Shown here piece after piece: positions 26,790 through 35,755 of a DNA stretch of 64,000 nucleotides. Made by a program: the position numbers and the translations under genes. Where the stretch lies: the NCBI GenBank assembly GCA_036746315.1, contig DAIOEK010000006.1, positions 32,459 through 96,458 of the forward strand, read 5' to 3'. The notes under the pieces were generated by a model. It worked only from the letters and a program-made list of their open reading frames with translations, did not search any database and was not told the origin of the DNA. The stretch comes from DAIOEK01 sp036746315. GTDB taxonomy: Bacteria; Chloroflexota; Anaerolineae; Anaerolineales; Anaerolineaceae. Every line of letters starts with the position of its first letter. Positions within the stretch are counted from its first letter, which is position 1.

Positions 26790-28310
26790 ATGCCACCTAT
26801 TCTGGAAATGAAAAACATCACAAAGGAATTTCCCGGTGTGAAAGCACTGAATAATGTGACTTTCACCGTATCTCCGGGAGATATCCACTGCCTGGTGGGC
26901 GAGAACGGGGCGGGTAAATCCACCCTGATGAAAGTGCTGAGCGGCGTGTATCCGCACGGCAGTTATAGCGGGGATATCTTGCTCAATGGCGAAGTGCAGC
27001 GGTTCAACAATATCAGTGACAGCGAAAAGGCTGGCATCGCCATCATCTATCAGGAATTGGCGTTGATCCCCGAATTGACGGTGTACGAGAATATTTTCCT
27101 GGGGCATGAAATCCATCATAACGGCGTGGTCGATTGGAATGAGACCATCCAGCAGGCGACCGTAATGCTTGAAAAGGTCGGTTTGGATGTCAGCCCGGAG
27201 GTAAAAATAAAAGATCTGGGGGTGGGCAAACAGCAGTTGGTGGAAATTGCCAAAGCAATGAGCCGGGATGTGAAACTCCTGATCCTTGACGAACCTACAT
27301 CCGCGCTGAATGAGACTGACAGCGAGAATCTGCTCAACCTGCTGCGTGTCTTAAAGGATCACGGTGTAACGTGTGTGCTGATCTCTCACAAGTTGAAAGA
27401 GGTCATCTCGATTGCCGATGTGGTGACCGTTCTGCGCGACGGGCAGACGATTTGCACACTGGATGCCCGAAAAGGCGAGGTGAACGAAAATATCTTGATC
27501 AAGAACATGGTGGGACGGGAGATCGATAATATTTATCCCGCCCGAACCAAAAAGGATATCGGCGACGTCATGCTGGAGATCAAGAATTGGAAGGCGTACG
27601 ACCCGGCGTTGGGCAGGGAAATTTTGCACGACATCGGCATCAATTTGCGTAAAGGTGAAATCATCGGGTTGTCAGGATTAATGGGCTCCGGGCGAACGGA
27701 ATTTGCCCTGAGCATTTTTGGAAATCCCGCCCACTATCGCGTACAGGGGGAGATGGTCCTGAAGGGTGAGCGCAGGAATTTTACCCACCCCTCACAGGCC
27801 ATCCGGGCAGGTCTGGCATATGTAACGGAAGACCGGAAAGGCGATGGGCTGATTTTGATTCAGGACGTGAAGCAGAATATCACTTTAGCCAACCTGAAGG
27901 AAGTATCCGAGCGCGGCATTGTCAATGAACATGAAGAAATTAATGCCGCCACTCATTACAAAGAATCACTGAATATTAAGACACCCAGCATAGAACAAAC
28001 TGTGGGCAATTTGAGCGGTGGAAATCAGCAGAAAGTTTCTGTTGGAAAGTGGTTGTTCGTCGAGCCGGAAGTCTTGATTTTGGATGAACCGACACGCGGT
28101 ATCGATGTTGGAGCAAAGTATGAGATCTATACGATCATGAACAGACTGGTGGAACAGGGGATGAGCATTATTATGATCTCCTCTGAATTATCAGAAATTC
28201 TGGGCATGAGTGATCGGATTTATGTGGTTTCTGCGGGCAAGGTGGTAGGAGAAATGCCGGTGGAAGAAGCAACCCAGGAAAAAATCATGTCCCTGGCGAT
28301 CACTGATTGA
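26790..28310 (+). CDS. xylG: CUT2-type sugar ABC ATPase (XylG-like), double cassette
   Basis: 506 residues, two ABC cassettes in one chain. First: Walker A GENGAGKST (37-45), signature LGVGKQQLVEIAKA, Walker B LLILDEPTSAL. Second: degenerate Walker A region GLMGSGRTE, signature LSGGNQQKVSVGKWL, Walker B VLILDEPTRGIDVG. The asymmetry is normal for RbsA/XylG. It drives XylH, whose gene follows. It would not be expected to power the CUT1 permeases upstream, which use MalK-type ATPases. GGAGG precedes ATG 26790. Confidence 0.9.
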   Translation: MPPILEMKNITKEFPGVKALNNVTFTVSPGDIHCLVGENGAGKSTLMKVLSGVYPHGSYSGDILLNGEVQRFNNISDSEKAGIAIIYQELALIPELTVYENIFLGHEIHHNGVVDWNETIQQATVMLEKVGLDVSPEVKIKDLGVGKQQLVEIAKAMSRDVKLLILDEPTSALNETDSENLLNLLRVLKDHGVTCVLISHKLKEVISIADVVTVLRDGQTICTLDARKGEVNENILIKNMVGREIDNIYPARTKKDIGDVMLEIKNWKAYDPALGREILHDIGINLRKGEIIGLSGLMGSGRTEFALSIFGNPAHYRVQGEMVLKGERRNFTHPSQAIRAGLAYVTEDRKGDGLILIQDVKQNITLANLKEVSERGIVNEHEEINAATHYKESLNIKTPSIEQTVGNLSGGNQQKVSVGKWLFVEPEVLILDEPTRGIDVGAKYEIYTIMNRLVEQGMSIIMISSELSEILGMSDRIYVVSAGKVVGEMPVEEATQEKIMSLAITD

Positions 28311-28321
28311 GGAGGACGGAG

Positions 28322-29506
28322 ATGTCATTTTTTGAAGATGCAAAAAGGGTACTAAAACAAAACATACGCGAATACGCCATGTTCATTGCTTTATTTTTTA
28401 TCATGGCAATATTCACCGTCACTACGAAGGGGATATTTATCTCATCCCGTAACATCAGCAACCTTCTCAATCAGACCGGATATATCGCCGTGCTGGCGGT
28501 GGGTATGACACTGGTCATCGTCATCCGTCATATCGACCTCTCCGTCGGATTCCTGGCCGGTTTCCTGGGAGCCATTGCTGCAATTGCCATTACCTCGTGG
28601 CATTGGCCGGTTTATATTGTCATTCCGTTTATCCTTTTCCTGGGGATAATTGCCGGTATGATTACCGCTTTCCCGGTGGCGCAGTTGGGTATCCCATCCT
28701 TTGTTGCCTCACTTGCCGGTTGGTTGATCTATCGTGGGGCGATCCTTCTGGTCACCATGGGCACTGGCACCATCATCATCCCGGATGCCGCCTTTAATGC
28801 CATTGGAAATGGGTTTATTCCTGACATTCCGGGAATTCCATTTTTGGACGGTTTGCACAAATTGACCCTGTTGGTTGGAATTATCGCCATCGTTCTATTT
28901 ATTATCGGTCAACTCCGCAGCCGCCAAAAGAAACAGGAATATGGTTTTGAAGTTCTCCCCACGAAGTTATTTATTCTTGAATTGATCTTTATCTCCGCCC
29001 TGATTTCATACATCACCTGGGTGCTTGCCGGGTACCGCGGAATTTCGTGGACGCTGGTGATCGTACTGATAGTGGTTGCGGTATATCACTTTATCACCAC
29101 CAAAACGGTCATCGGGCGGCACATTTACGCCATCGGCGGCAACCCTGAAGCGGCCGAATTGAGCGGTGTCAGCGTAAAAAAGCTGATCTTCATGGTTTTC
29201 GGTTCCATGGGCTTTCTGACGGCGCTCTCCGGTATTTTGTTTGCCTCAAGGTTGCAATCTGCCACCACAACCGCTGGCACCCTTTTTGAATTGGATGCGA
29301 TCGCGGCTGCGTATGTGGGCGGTGTATCTGCGGCGGGCGGCGTAGGAAAAGTGATCGGCTCGCTGGTCGGCGCGTTGGTGATGATGTCTTTGACCAGCGG
29401 TATGAACTTGATGGGCATCGATATTTCACTGCAATACATCGTGAGGGGCGCCGTGCTGGCTATTGCCGTGATCTTTGATGTGGCAACCCGCAAGACCGGC
29501 AAATAA
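28322..29506 (+). CDS. xylH: CUT2-type sugar ABC permease (XylH-like)
   Basis: 394 residues from ATG 28322 behind GGAGGACGGAG; an in-frame TTG overlapping the xylG stop is less likely. About ten membrane helices; VLAVGMTLVIVIRHIDLSVG and AIGGNPEAAELSGV are typical of XylH/RbsC. Last gene of the operon, followed by a strong terminator. Confidence 0.92.
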   Translation: MSFFEDAKRVLKQNIREYAMFIALFFIMAIFTVTTKGIFISSRNISNLLNQTGYIAVLAVGMTLVIVIRHIDLSVGFLAGFLGAIAAIAITSWHWPVYIVIPFILFLGIIAGMITAFPVAQLGIPSFVASLAGWLIYRGAILLVTMGTGTIIIPDAAFNAIGNGFIPDIPGIPFLDGLHKLTLLVGIIAIVLFIIGQLRSRQKKQEYGFEVLPTKLFILELIFISALISYITWVLAGYRGISWTLVIVLIVVAVYHFITTKTVIGRHIYAIGGNPEAAELSGVSVKKLIFMVFGSMGFLTALSGILFASRLQSATTTAGTLFELDAIAAAYVGGVSAAGGVGKVIGSLVGALVMMSLTSGMNLMGIDISLQYIVRGAVLAIAVIFDVATRKTGK

Positions 29507-29534
29507 AACAGTAAAATCCAAAGTGATCAAAATG

Positions 29535-29576
29535 ATGATCTCCTCCAGAAAACCGGAGGAGATCATTTATTTTGTG
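29535..29576 (+). terminator. Terminator of the sugar operon
   Basis: A perfect 12-bp stem (ATGATCTCCTCC with GGAGGAGATCAT, 8-base loop) followed by TTATTTTGTG. Confidence 0.9.
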
Positions 29577-29633
29577 TTTATTTTCCGCTGTACATTCGGC
29601 GCCGTTCAATCCGGCTGGCGGGAGAATACAGGT

Positions 29634-31610
29634 TCATTGGTTAATGTATTCCGCCACCGCTGTGAGCACCGAATCACTGCCCGACAGCACACTTTCCGCG
29701 GTCACCGCTACATGGTGGGTGGGCTGTACGCCGGTCCCCTCCAGGAAGATGCTGCCATCCGGCAGGGTGAACCTTCCGGTCGGCACCTGCAAGCTGATGC
29801 CATCCGGCAGTTCGAACTGCCCACGCGCCACCTCTGCCTCCACACCCGCCGTGGGAGTTTCACCAAAGACCTGCATACCGGGCACCTGGCTGAAGCCATA
29901 GGCTTCCAACTCGCATGCGCTCGCGCAGCCATCACCCACCAGCAGGATCTTATTCTTAAACTCAAATTGGCGGCTCATCGGATATATCTTGTCGCGAATA
30001 CCATCGGGTTCGAATTTGCCGGTTTTTTCGCTGTAATACTCCAATTGTCCCATTTCAATCACCTGATCGGTCAGGTAACCCGCCAGCCCGAGCGGAGCAC
30101 CGCCAAAGTTCAACCGCATATCGATAATCAGGGTATCCAGACTATTGGCTTCGAAGGTGTTCAAAGCGCGTTCGAAAAGCCGGACCGCCAGGTTCAGATC
30201 ATCATAGTTCGAGTTGATCTGTACATACCCTACCGACAGATTGGGTACCACGGTGAACGTGACGGGGAGCGCATTTCGATCCATGTTTCGATAAGTGGAG
30301 CTCTGATCGAAACTTTCGGTCTCATCCACTGAAATCAAGGTGGCTTGTTGGGGCTTTCCGCCGGGGTTGGTAAATGTAAAAGTGGCGGTTGTACCTTGCG
30401 GAGCGCGGGTGAGGTAACGCGCCTGCTGGTACAGTTCCGTGTAGCTTGCCGAGAAGGGACCGGAGTATGGTTTCACCGCGCGGATCGCATCCAGGATGGG
30501 GGTGCCATTCATCTCAGTGATAACAGCCCCCAGCTGTATGCCGGCATATTGGGCGGGACCACCCGTTGTAATGTAACTGGCTATCACCTGCTGATCATCC
30601 AAAACGCGGATGCCCAGCCCGTAACCATAGCTTACCGCCTGCCAGTACGCTTCATTTTCATAATCCCCACCCGAAAGACCGACGTGCCCATCCTTGAACG
30701 CCAGCGTAAATTGCCGGATCGCTTCGTAAAACGCGGCACCATCCTTGTCATCCTGCGCCTTCTGAACCATCGGTTCGATCTCTGCTTTCAGAGCTTTCCA
30801 GTCGGGCGACTTTCCCGGAATATTGGAAAAGGCATATTCTTTTTCTACAATGGCGAACATTTTGTTGAAGGAATCGAGATAAGTGTCGGCGGAAAAATCC
30901 TTTACCTCTAGATCTGCCGGCTCATATAAAGTTAATTCCGGCTCGGCATCACGGATGATCTTAAAGGGTTTTTGGTCCAGATCGATGACCGAGTATCCGG
31001 CAGGGATTTTGCCGACCGGGTCGTCCTGGGTAAACAGCAGACCGTCGGCGCCAAAGCCGGTGGGGAATTGCTGCTGATCATCAGGTGACCAGATCACCAA
31101 CATGCCGCCGGTAACTTCATTCTGATTTTCGGAATCGGTTTTGATGGAAGCCAGGTAGCCCGGCCAGCCAAACGAGGGATCGTCGCCTTCCGAATACGGT
31201 CCGCCTGCCAGGTTGGGCCAATAAGAAGCGGCAAAGATCTGCACCCCTTTGTCCGCCTGATTGTTATTGTCGACGTCGTTGAAAACGCCCTCCGGCAAGA
31301 CGGGCAGGCTGATGCTGAAGGTACCCTTGTTATTGTCGTAATCCACATTCATGTAACCGAGCACCTGGGATTCCACCGGGGTGACCCATTCCTGGTCGCG
31401 GATGACGAATCCGTGCATATCCGCCAGGGCTACCGCCTGTTCCACATAGTAGGTTTCCAGGACGAAATCATTGGAATAGGAAAACGTACCGGTTATTTTC
31501 ACCGGTTGGGTTGCCGTCGCCGGGGTGGATTTCAACGCCGCGATGGGGTTGCATGCAGTCAGAAACATGACTGCGGATACTACACTGCCGATGATGCGAG
31601 AGAATCTCAT
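29634..31610 (-). CDS. S41-family (tail-specific/tricorn-like) protease lipoprotein
   Basis: 658 residues from ATG 31610, which follows AGGAG. A lipobox (FLTAC) gives a lipid anchor. A beta-rich region of about 250 residues precedes a PDZ-like stretch (GGPAQYAGIQLGAVITEMNG) and an S41 domain with TLIIDMRLNFGG and VGDGCASACE, where the Ser between Ala and Ala is the probable nucleophile. Likely processes outer or extracellular proteins. Transcribed away from the chlI gene. Confidence 0.82.
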   Translation of the reverse strand: MRFSRIIGSVVSAVMFLTACNPIAALKSTPATATQPVKITGTFSYSNDFVLETYYVEQAVALADMHGFVIRDQEWVTPVESQVLGYMNVDYDNNKGTFSISLPVLPEGVFNDVDNNNQADKGVQIFAASYWPNLAGGPYSEGDDPSFGWPGYLASIKTDSENQNEVTGGMLVIWSPDDQQQFPTGFGADGLLFTQDDPVGKIPAGYSVIDLDQKPFKIIRDAEPELTLYEPADLEVKDFSADTYLDSFNKMFAIVEKEYAFSNIPGKSPDWKALKAEIEPMVQKAQDDKDGAAFYEAIRQFTLAFKDGHVGLSGGDYENEAYWQAVSYGYGLGIRVLDDQQVIASYITTGGPAQYAGIQLGAVITEMNGTPILDAIRAVKPYSGPFSASYTELYQQARYLTRAPQGTTATFTFTNPGGKPQQATLISVDETESFDQSSTYRNMDRNALPVTFTVVPNLSVGYVQINSNYDDLNLAVRLFERALNTFEANSLDTLIIDMRLNFGGAPLGLAGYLTDQVIEMGQLEYYSEKTGKFEPDGIRDKIYPMSRQFEFKNKILLVGDGCASACELEAYGFSQVPGMQVFGETPTAGVEAEVARGQFELPDGISLQVPTGRFTLPDGSIFLEGTGVQPTHHVAVTAESVLSGSDSVLTAVAEYINQ

Positions 31611-31703
31611 TTGGTCTCCTTTGTTACCCGTATGCACAAGAAAAGATAATTGTAAATCTTAATCCCAAACTCCAAAAGTTGCTGTACACATCCTATACGT
31701 ATG

Positions 31704-31732
31704 TTGATAGCTGCCTGTGATAGTGGTACACT
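31704..31732 (+). promoter_or_regulatory. Promoter of chlI-chlD
   Basis: TTGATA (31704-31709) and TACACT (31727-31732) with a 17-base spacer, about 40 bases ahead of the chlI ATG. Confidence 0.75.
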
Positions 31733-31771
31733 TTCTCGCGTAAAGGACGAATAAGCCAACAGGGAGCCACC

Positions 31772-32878
31772 ATGCCAACCATTTTCCCATTTACCGCCAT
31801 CGTAGGTCAAGACAGAATGCGCCGTGCGCTGGTTTTGAACGCAGTCAATCCCCGGATCGGAGGGGTGCTGATTCGCGGAGAGCGCGGAACAGCCAAATCC
31901 ACCGCTGCGCGTGCCCTGGCGGCTTTACTGCCGCAGGTGAAGGTGGTCAGTGGATGCCGTTTTGGATGCGACCCGGATCAACCCGCCACCTGGTGCACGG
32001 AATGCCGGGAACGCTCAGAGCATGAAGGTACGCTCCCCATTGATTTCAAGCCCACACCCTTCATTAACCTGCCGGTGTCGGCAACGGAAGACCGTGTGGT
32101 TGGCACACTGGATATCGAGAAAGCCATCCAGCAGGGGGAACGACGTTTCGAACCCGGCGTATTGGCGGCTGCCAACCGGGGCATGTTGTACATCGATGAA
32201 GTGAACCTGCTGGACGATCACGTGGTGGATGTGCTGCTCGACTCCGCGGCGATGGGCATGAACATCGTTGAGCGCGAAGGCATTTCTTTCAGCCACCCGG
32301 CGCGTTTCATCCTGGTGGGAACGATGAATCCCGAAGAAGGCGATCTGCGACCGCAGCTGTTGGACCGCTTTGCCTTATCGGTGGATATCCACGGTATTCG
32401 CGACCCGCGCGACCGGGTGCAGATCATGGAGCGCAACCTGGGCTTCGAAGGCAACCCCGAAGAATTTCGCGCCCACTTCAGCCAGAAAGAAGAAGATTTA
32501 TCCAAACAGATCGAGCACGCGCGCACACTGGTGGATCAGGTTGCTTATACAAAACGCGACCTGCTCTCCATCGCCGCGCTGACGACCTCGTTGAACGTGG
32601 ATGGTCACCGGTCCGACCTGGTGATACTGAAGGCGGCCCGGGCGCAGGCGGCGTTCGATGGCAGGCTATCCATTAGCGAACATGATATTGCCCTGGCGGC
32701 GGAGCTGGCTTTGCCGCACCGCATCAAGCGCGGACCCTTCCAACAGATGGAAGTGAGCCTGGAGGATTTGCAGGAACGGATCAGCCAGCTGGAAAACCAG
32801 ACCGGTGAACAACAAAACCAGGAAGTTCCACAGATGGACGCGCCGCAGAGCAGTGAGGCTCAAAAAAAAACGATTTAG
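31772..32878 (+). CDS. chlI: Mg/Co chelatase AAA+ subunit (ChlI/BchI-like); N-terminal part of ChlD if frameshifted
   Basis: 368 residues. Walker A GERGTAKST (36-44), a four-Cys insert (Cys62, 66, 75, 78) seen in many ChlI proteins, Walker B-type LYIDEVNLLDDH, and arginine-finger region EEGDLRPQLLDRFAL. The ATPase ring loads metal into tetrapyrroles together with a VWA partner and a large subunit. It ends AQKKTI-stop directly after a run of nine A residues; slipping back one base there continues into the ChlD VWA domain without interruption, giving 685 residues. No bacteriochlorophyll gene is present in the window, so a cobalt chelatase (B12) role is as likely as magnesium. Confidence 0.88.
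   Translation: MPTIFPFTAIVGQDRMRRALVLNAVNPRIGGVLIRGERGTAKSTAARALAALLPQVKVVSGCRFGCDPDQPATWCTECRERSEHEGTLPIDFKPTPFINLPVSATEDRVVGTLDIEKAIQQGERRFEPGVLAAANRGMLYIDEVNLLDDHVVDVLLDSAAMGMNIVEREGISFSHPARFILVGTMNPEEGDLRPQLLDRFALSVDIHGIRDPRDRVQIMERNLGFEGNPEEFRAHFSQKEEDLSKQIEHARTLVDQVAYTKRDLLSIAALTTSLNVDGHRSDLVILKAARAQAAFDGRLSISEHDIALAAELALPHRIKRGPFQQMEVSLEDLQERISQLENQTGEQQNQEVPQMDAPQSSEAQKKTI
32862..32870 (+). promoter_or_regulatory. A9 slippery run, candidate programmed -1 frameshift
   Basis: Nine A bases straddle two Lys codons seven bases before the chlI stop. After a -1 slip the frame reads through to 33828. That frame has no stop between the slip site and the VWA domain, but also no ATG or TTG there and only a GTG at 32983. 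GAGG lies a few bases upstream at 32855-32858. Programmed frameshifting in chlD genes that yields both small and medium subunits has been reported in cobalamin producers. Confidence 0.75.
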
Positions 32879-32982
32879 ATGACCAGCAGGAAGGTCCCGA
32901 AACACCGGAGACCGGGCAATTACAGGCTGTACAGAACGTTTTTGATGACCAAAACTCCAAATGGTGGGAGGGCGGGAGAACC

Positions 32983-33828
32983 GTGGCTCCCGGCGAGACA
33001 TTCCAACCCCGCCGTCTGGATACCCCGCTCGATAAAATGGTCCGCCAGCAGGGCGGCAAAAGATCCCGCACCCACACCGACCGGAAGCGCGGGCGCTATA
33101 TTCAGGCTCGTCCGGCGGAAGATGCCGCCAAAGACCTGGCATTCGATGCCACATTGCGCGCTGCCGCTCCTTTTCAAAAAGATCGAAAACACGAGAAAAA
33201 CAAAGTCGCCTTCTCGGTAAAAAAGGCTGATTTTCAGAAGAAAGTCCGGGTGAGACGTGCCGCCAACCTGGTGCTGTTCCTGGTGGATGCATCCTGGTCG
33301 ATGGCTGTGGCGGAACGCATGACAGCCACCAAGGGCGCCATTCTCTCTTTGCTGACAGATGCTTATCAACGGCGCGACCGGGTGGGGCTGATCGTCTTCC
33401 AGAAAGATCGCGCCACCCTGGTGCTGCCCCCGACCAATTCCGTTTTTCTGGCGCAAAAGGCGTTGGTGGATATCCCCGTGGGGGGAAAGACCCCACTGCC
33501 GGCAGGATTGAAACTTGCCTATGAAGTGCTGAAACGGGAGAAGAATCTGCACCCGGATATTCAACCGCTGTTGATCGTCCTCACCGATGGAGCGGGCAAT
33601 GTGGCGATGGGTGACCTGCCGCCGCTGGAGGAATCCTACCGGTTTGCCAAGCAGCTGGCGTTTGAAAGTTATCGCAGTGTGGTCGTCAACATGGAGCATG
33701 CCGCTTTCGACCAGGGGTTGGCACAGTCTCTGGCAGATCACCTGGAAGCTCCGTGTTACTCGCTCTCCGAATTGAAGGCCGAAAACCTGTATCACACCGT
33801 GCGCCAGGAGATGTATCAGACCAAATAG
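32983..33828 (+). CDS. chlD: ChlD/BchD-like VWA domain (C-terminal part of chelatase medium subunit)
   Basis: 281 residues if read from GTG 32983, the first start codon in frame; GGGAG four bases before it is a possible ribosome site. The linker SRTHTDRKRGRYIQARP and DLAFDATLRAAAPFQ are typical ChlD sequence, and the MIDAS metal site DASWS is at 102-106, with GGKTPLPAGL and VLTDGAGN. The frame is open upstream to the chlI A9 run, and residues encoded before the GTG (VFDDQNSKWWEGG) look like natural ChlD linker, so the normal product is probably the frameshifted 685-residue fusion from 31772. Confidence 0.82.
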   Translation: MAPGETFQPRRLDTPLDKMVRQQGGKRSRTHTDRKRGRYIQARPAEDAAKDLAFDATLRAAAPFQKDRKHEKNKVAFSVKKADFQKKVRVRRAANLVLFLVDASWSMAVAERMTATKGAILSLLTDAYQRRDRVGLIVFQKDRATLVLPPTNSVFLAQKALVDIPVGGKTPLPAGLKLAYEVLKREKNLHPDIQPLLIVLTDGAGNVAMGDLPPLEESYRFAKQLAFESYRSVVVNMEHAAFDQGLAQSLADHLEAPCYSLSELKAENLYHTVRQEMYQTK

Positions 33829-33864
33829 GGCTGATTGGTATATAATCAATTCAGGAGTAGTGAT

Positions 33865-34257
33865 ATGACACCATCACCAGAACGGCTGAAAATACTGCAA
33901 CTGATCCAGGATGGCAAGATTACTGCCGAAGAAGGAATTGAATTACTCGACCGGTTGGGTAGTGGTGCGGAAGGGAAACGTGGTGTTGAAAAAGAACCCG
34001 CCGGACCCCCCAGGTCGAACGCCCAATGGTTCCGTGTGGTAGTGACCGATACCGTTACTGGCAAGAATAGAGTGAATGTTCGCCTGCCGCTTAGTCTGGC
34101 GAACGCTGGAATAAAAATGGGTGCAAAATTCTCCCCCCATGTGGAGGGGATGGATCAGAAACAGTTTTCCGATTTTCTGCAAAGCGGCGCCACCGGGAAG
34201 GTGATCGACGTTTACGACGATGAGGATGGCGAGCACGTCGAAATATTTATAGAATGA
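33865..34257 (+). CDS. Small protein with SHOCT-like N-terminus
   Basis: 130 residues from ATG 33865, which has AGGAG 7 bases upstream and a TATAAT at 33841-33846. The first 30 residues (LKILQLIQDGKITAEEGIELLDRL) match the short helical SHOCT-like pattern seen at the start of YvlB/LiaX-type proteins. The rest (about 50-130) is an unknown alpha/beta domain. No membrane helix. Function unknown. Confidence 0.7.
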   Translation: MTPSPERLKILQLIQDGKITAEEGIELLDRLGSGAEGKRGVEKEPAGPPRSNAQWFRVVVTDTVTGKNRVNVRLPLSLANAGIKMGAKFSPHVEGMDQKQFSDFLQSGATGKVIDVYDDEDGEHVEIFIE

Positions 34258-34512
34258 TCAGGGTGTGGAAGCTTCGACCTTTTCCACTTCAGGAAAGAAC
34301 TGGCGGATGGTACCTTCCACCCAACCATGCAGCGTATTGGGTGAGAGCGGGCAGCCCAGGCAGGCACCGCCCAGGTGCACTTTTACCGTTTTCCCATCAA
34401 AAGAAACCAATTCAACCGAGCCGCCGTGGTAGTGTTCGATGTATGCGTTGAGCTGCTGGATGAGAGCCTTCATCCGCTCGTTGGGAGAATAATCAGGGTT
34501 GGGGGTCGTCAT
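34258..34512 (-). CDS. NifU C-terminal-domain iron-sulfur scaffold
   Basis: 84 residues; a lone NifU C-terminal domain with VKVHLGGACLGCPLSPNTL, where the CxxC pair binds an Fe-S cluster. Likely carries clusters to target proteins in the cytosol. Candidate clients in this window include lysine 2,3-aminomutase. Its stop is 1 base past the stop of the convergent SHOCT-like gene. Confidence 0.9.
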   Translation of the reverse strand: MTTPNPDYSPNERMKALIQQLNAYIEHYHGGSVELVSFDGKTVKVHLGGACLGCPLSPNTLHGWVEGTIRQFFPEVEKVEASTP

Positions 34513-34533
34513 TTTTTCCTCCGATGCTGAATC

Positions 34534-35001
34534 TCACCTTTTTTGCCCCAGGTTTTTGGAGAGCAAATTAAATATCTGGGCGTTGGTGCCGGATAACCTT
34601 TCGGCGATAACGGCTGCCAGCCTTTCCATAATAATAATACCCGTATCCGGGTGATTCTCACACAGGTTTTGCAGATCCCGTCCCCTGATCTTGGCACATT
34701 CGGATGTGGTGACGCTGACCGCTGCCGATGTGTAAATTGCCCTGCCCAGCACGGCAGACCAGCCGAACACCTGTCCGGAGCCAAGACGGGCAACTTCCAG
34801 TATCTCCCCATCGTGAGGTTTGAAACGAATACAAACCTCGCCGGAGATGACGATATACAGATATTCTGCATACTGATCCTGCTCAAAAATGGTATCATCC
34901 GCAGAGAAGTTGCAGGCGACCATTAACCTGCAAATTTCATCCATGTGTGCCGGAGCAAGGTCTTTGAGTAAATCGGTTTGTGCCAGTTTATCGCGTATCA
35001 T
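34534..35001 (-). CDS. Single cyclic-nucleotide-binding-domain protein
   Basis: About 155 residues from ATG 35001 (MIRDKLAQ); an upstream in-frame start at 35073 is possible. A Crp-type beta roll (about 20-130) shows EQDQYAEYLYIVISGEVCIRF and RLGSGQVFGWSAVLG. No helix-turn-helix follows: the C-terminal 40 residues are plain helix. It therefore looks like a sensor without DNA binding. TATGAT about 10 bases ahead of the start suggests a very short leader. Confidence 0.8.
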   Translation of the reverse strand: MIRDKLAQTDLLKDLAPAHMDEICRLMVACNFSADDTIFEQDQYAEYLYIVISGEVCIRFKPHDGEILEVARLGSGQVFGWSAVLGRAIYTSAAVSVTTSECAKIRGRDLQNLCENHPDTGIIIMERLAAVIAERLSGTNAQIFNLLSKNLGQKR

Positions 35002-35157
35002 AATGATACACATCATAACGGAATCGTTGCAATGTGGGTAGTGGCATTCATCCTGTGTGCAGGGTACAGTCAAGCCTGATTTTTAACCCTGTTGTAACTT
35101 TTTATGTCGGATGTCATCTAATTTCTAATTGATGAAAACTTGAAAGGAATTTGACTT

Positions 35158-35553
35158 ATGGAAATGCTGATTGATTTTCCCGGTGGGGCAAGGGTGGACG
35201 CCCATTTTGCCAACTTTACCATTGCAACCGACCAACCGATCATGGGGGGAGGTAAAGGCGAATACCCCACACCCTTTGCCACTTTTCTGGCATCCATCGG
35301 CACCTGTGCGGGGATTTATGTGCTGGGCTTTTGCCGGCAACGCGGTATCTCCGCCGAAGGAATTTCGATATCCCAAAAACTGAATGTGAACCCCGTGAAC
35401 GGGATGGTGGAAGAAGTCGATCTCGAGATCAGAGTTCCGGCTGATTTTCCAGAAAAATATCATGATGCACTCATCCGTGCAGCGGATCAATGCGCCGTAA
35501 AAAAGCACCTTGAAAACCCCCCAAAATTCAATGTGCATACTGAAGTGAATTAA
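35158..35553 (+). CDS. OsmC-family peroxiredoxin-like protein
   Basis: 131 residues. OsmC/YhfA-like fold with Cys50 in FLASIGTCAG and Cys112 in ADQCAVKKHL, the pair that reduces organic hydroperoxides in OsmC and Ohr. An extra Cys59 is present. AAGGAA precedes ATG 35158. Confidence 0.85.
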   Translation: MEMLIDFPGGARVDAHFANFTIATDQPIMGGGKGEYPTPFATFLASIGTCAGIYVLGFCRQRGISAEGISISQKLNVNPVNGMVEEVDLEIRVPADFPEKYHDALIRAADQCAVKKHLENPPKFNVHTEVN

Positions 35554-35599
35554 GGTGTATTATTGGAAAAGTTGGATTTGTAGATTTTGAAAAAATTGA

Positions 35600-35615
35600 A
35601 CGTACGTACTAGTAC
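35600..35615. promoter_or_regulatory. Overlapping palindromes upstream of the peptide operon
   Basis: ACGTACGT (35600-35607) overlaps GTACTAGTAC (35606-35615), both perfect palindromes, 20 bases before the -35 box. A regulator site for the operon is plausible; no regulator gene is adjacent. Confidence 0.45.
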
Positions 35616-35634
35616 AGGCGGTCAATGGCGCAAG

Positions 35635-35663
35635 TTGACAGTATGTAGCGTGTTAGGTATACT
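35635..35663 (+). promoter_or_regulatory. Promoter of the oligopeptide ABC operon
   Basis: TTGACA (35635-35640), 17-base spacer, TATACT (35658-35663); a near-consensus promoter about 95 bases ahead of the first gene. Confidence 0.9.
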
Positions 35664-35755
35664 TGATTTTACTTCCCTTCAGAGAGGAACGCCGATACTC
35701 TGAACGAAGCGAGGTACCTGTTATTTACAATTTACTTTCCAAAGGACAGAATTGC

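Noticed and set aside
29475..30332. Plus-strand frame covering the terminator and the S41 protease gene end
   Set aside because: It runs through the xylH terminator and opposes a gene with clear catalytic motifs.
32892..32920. Weak hairpin (GGTC with GACC, CCG with CGG) after the chlI A9 run as a frameshift stimulator
   Set aside because: It starts too far downstream of the slip site and is bulged; the A run alone could suffice, so I do not rely on it.
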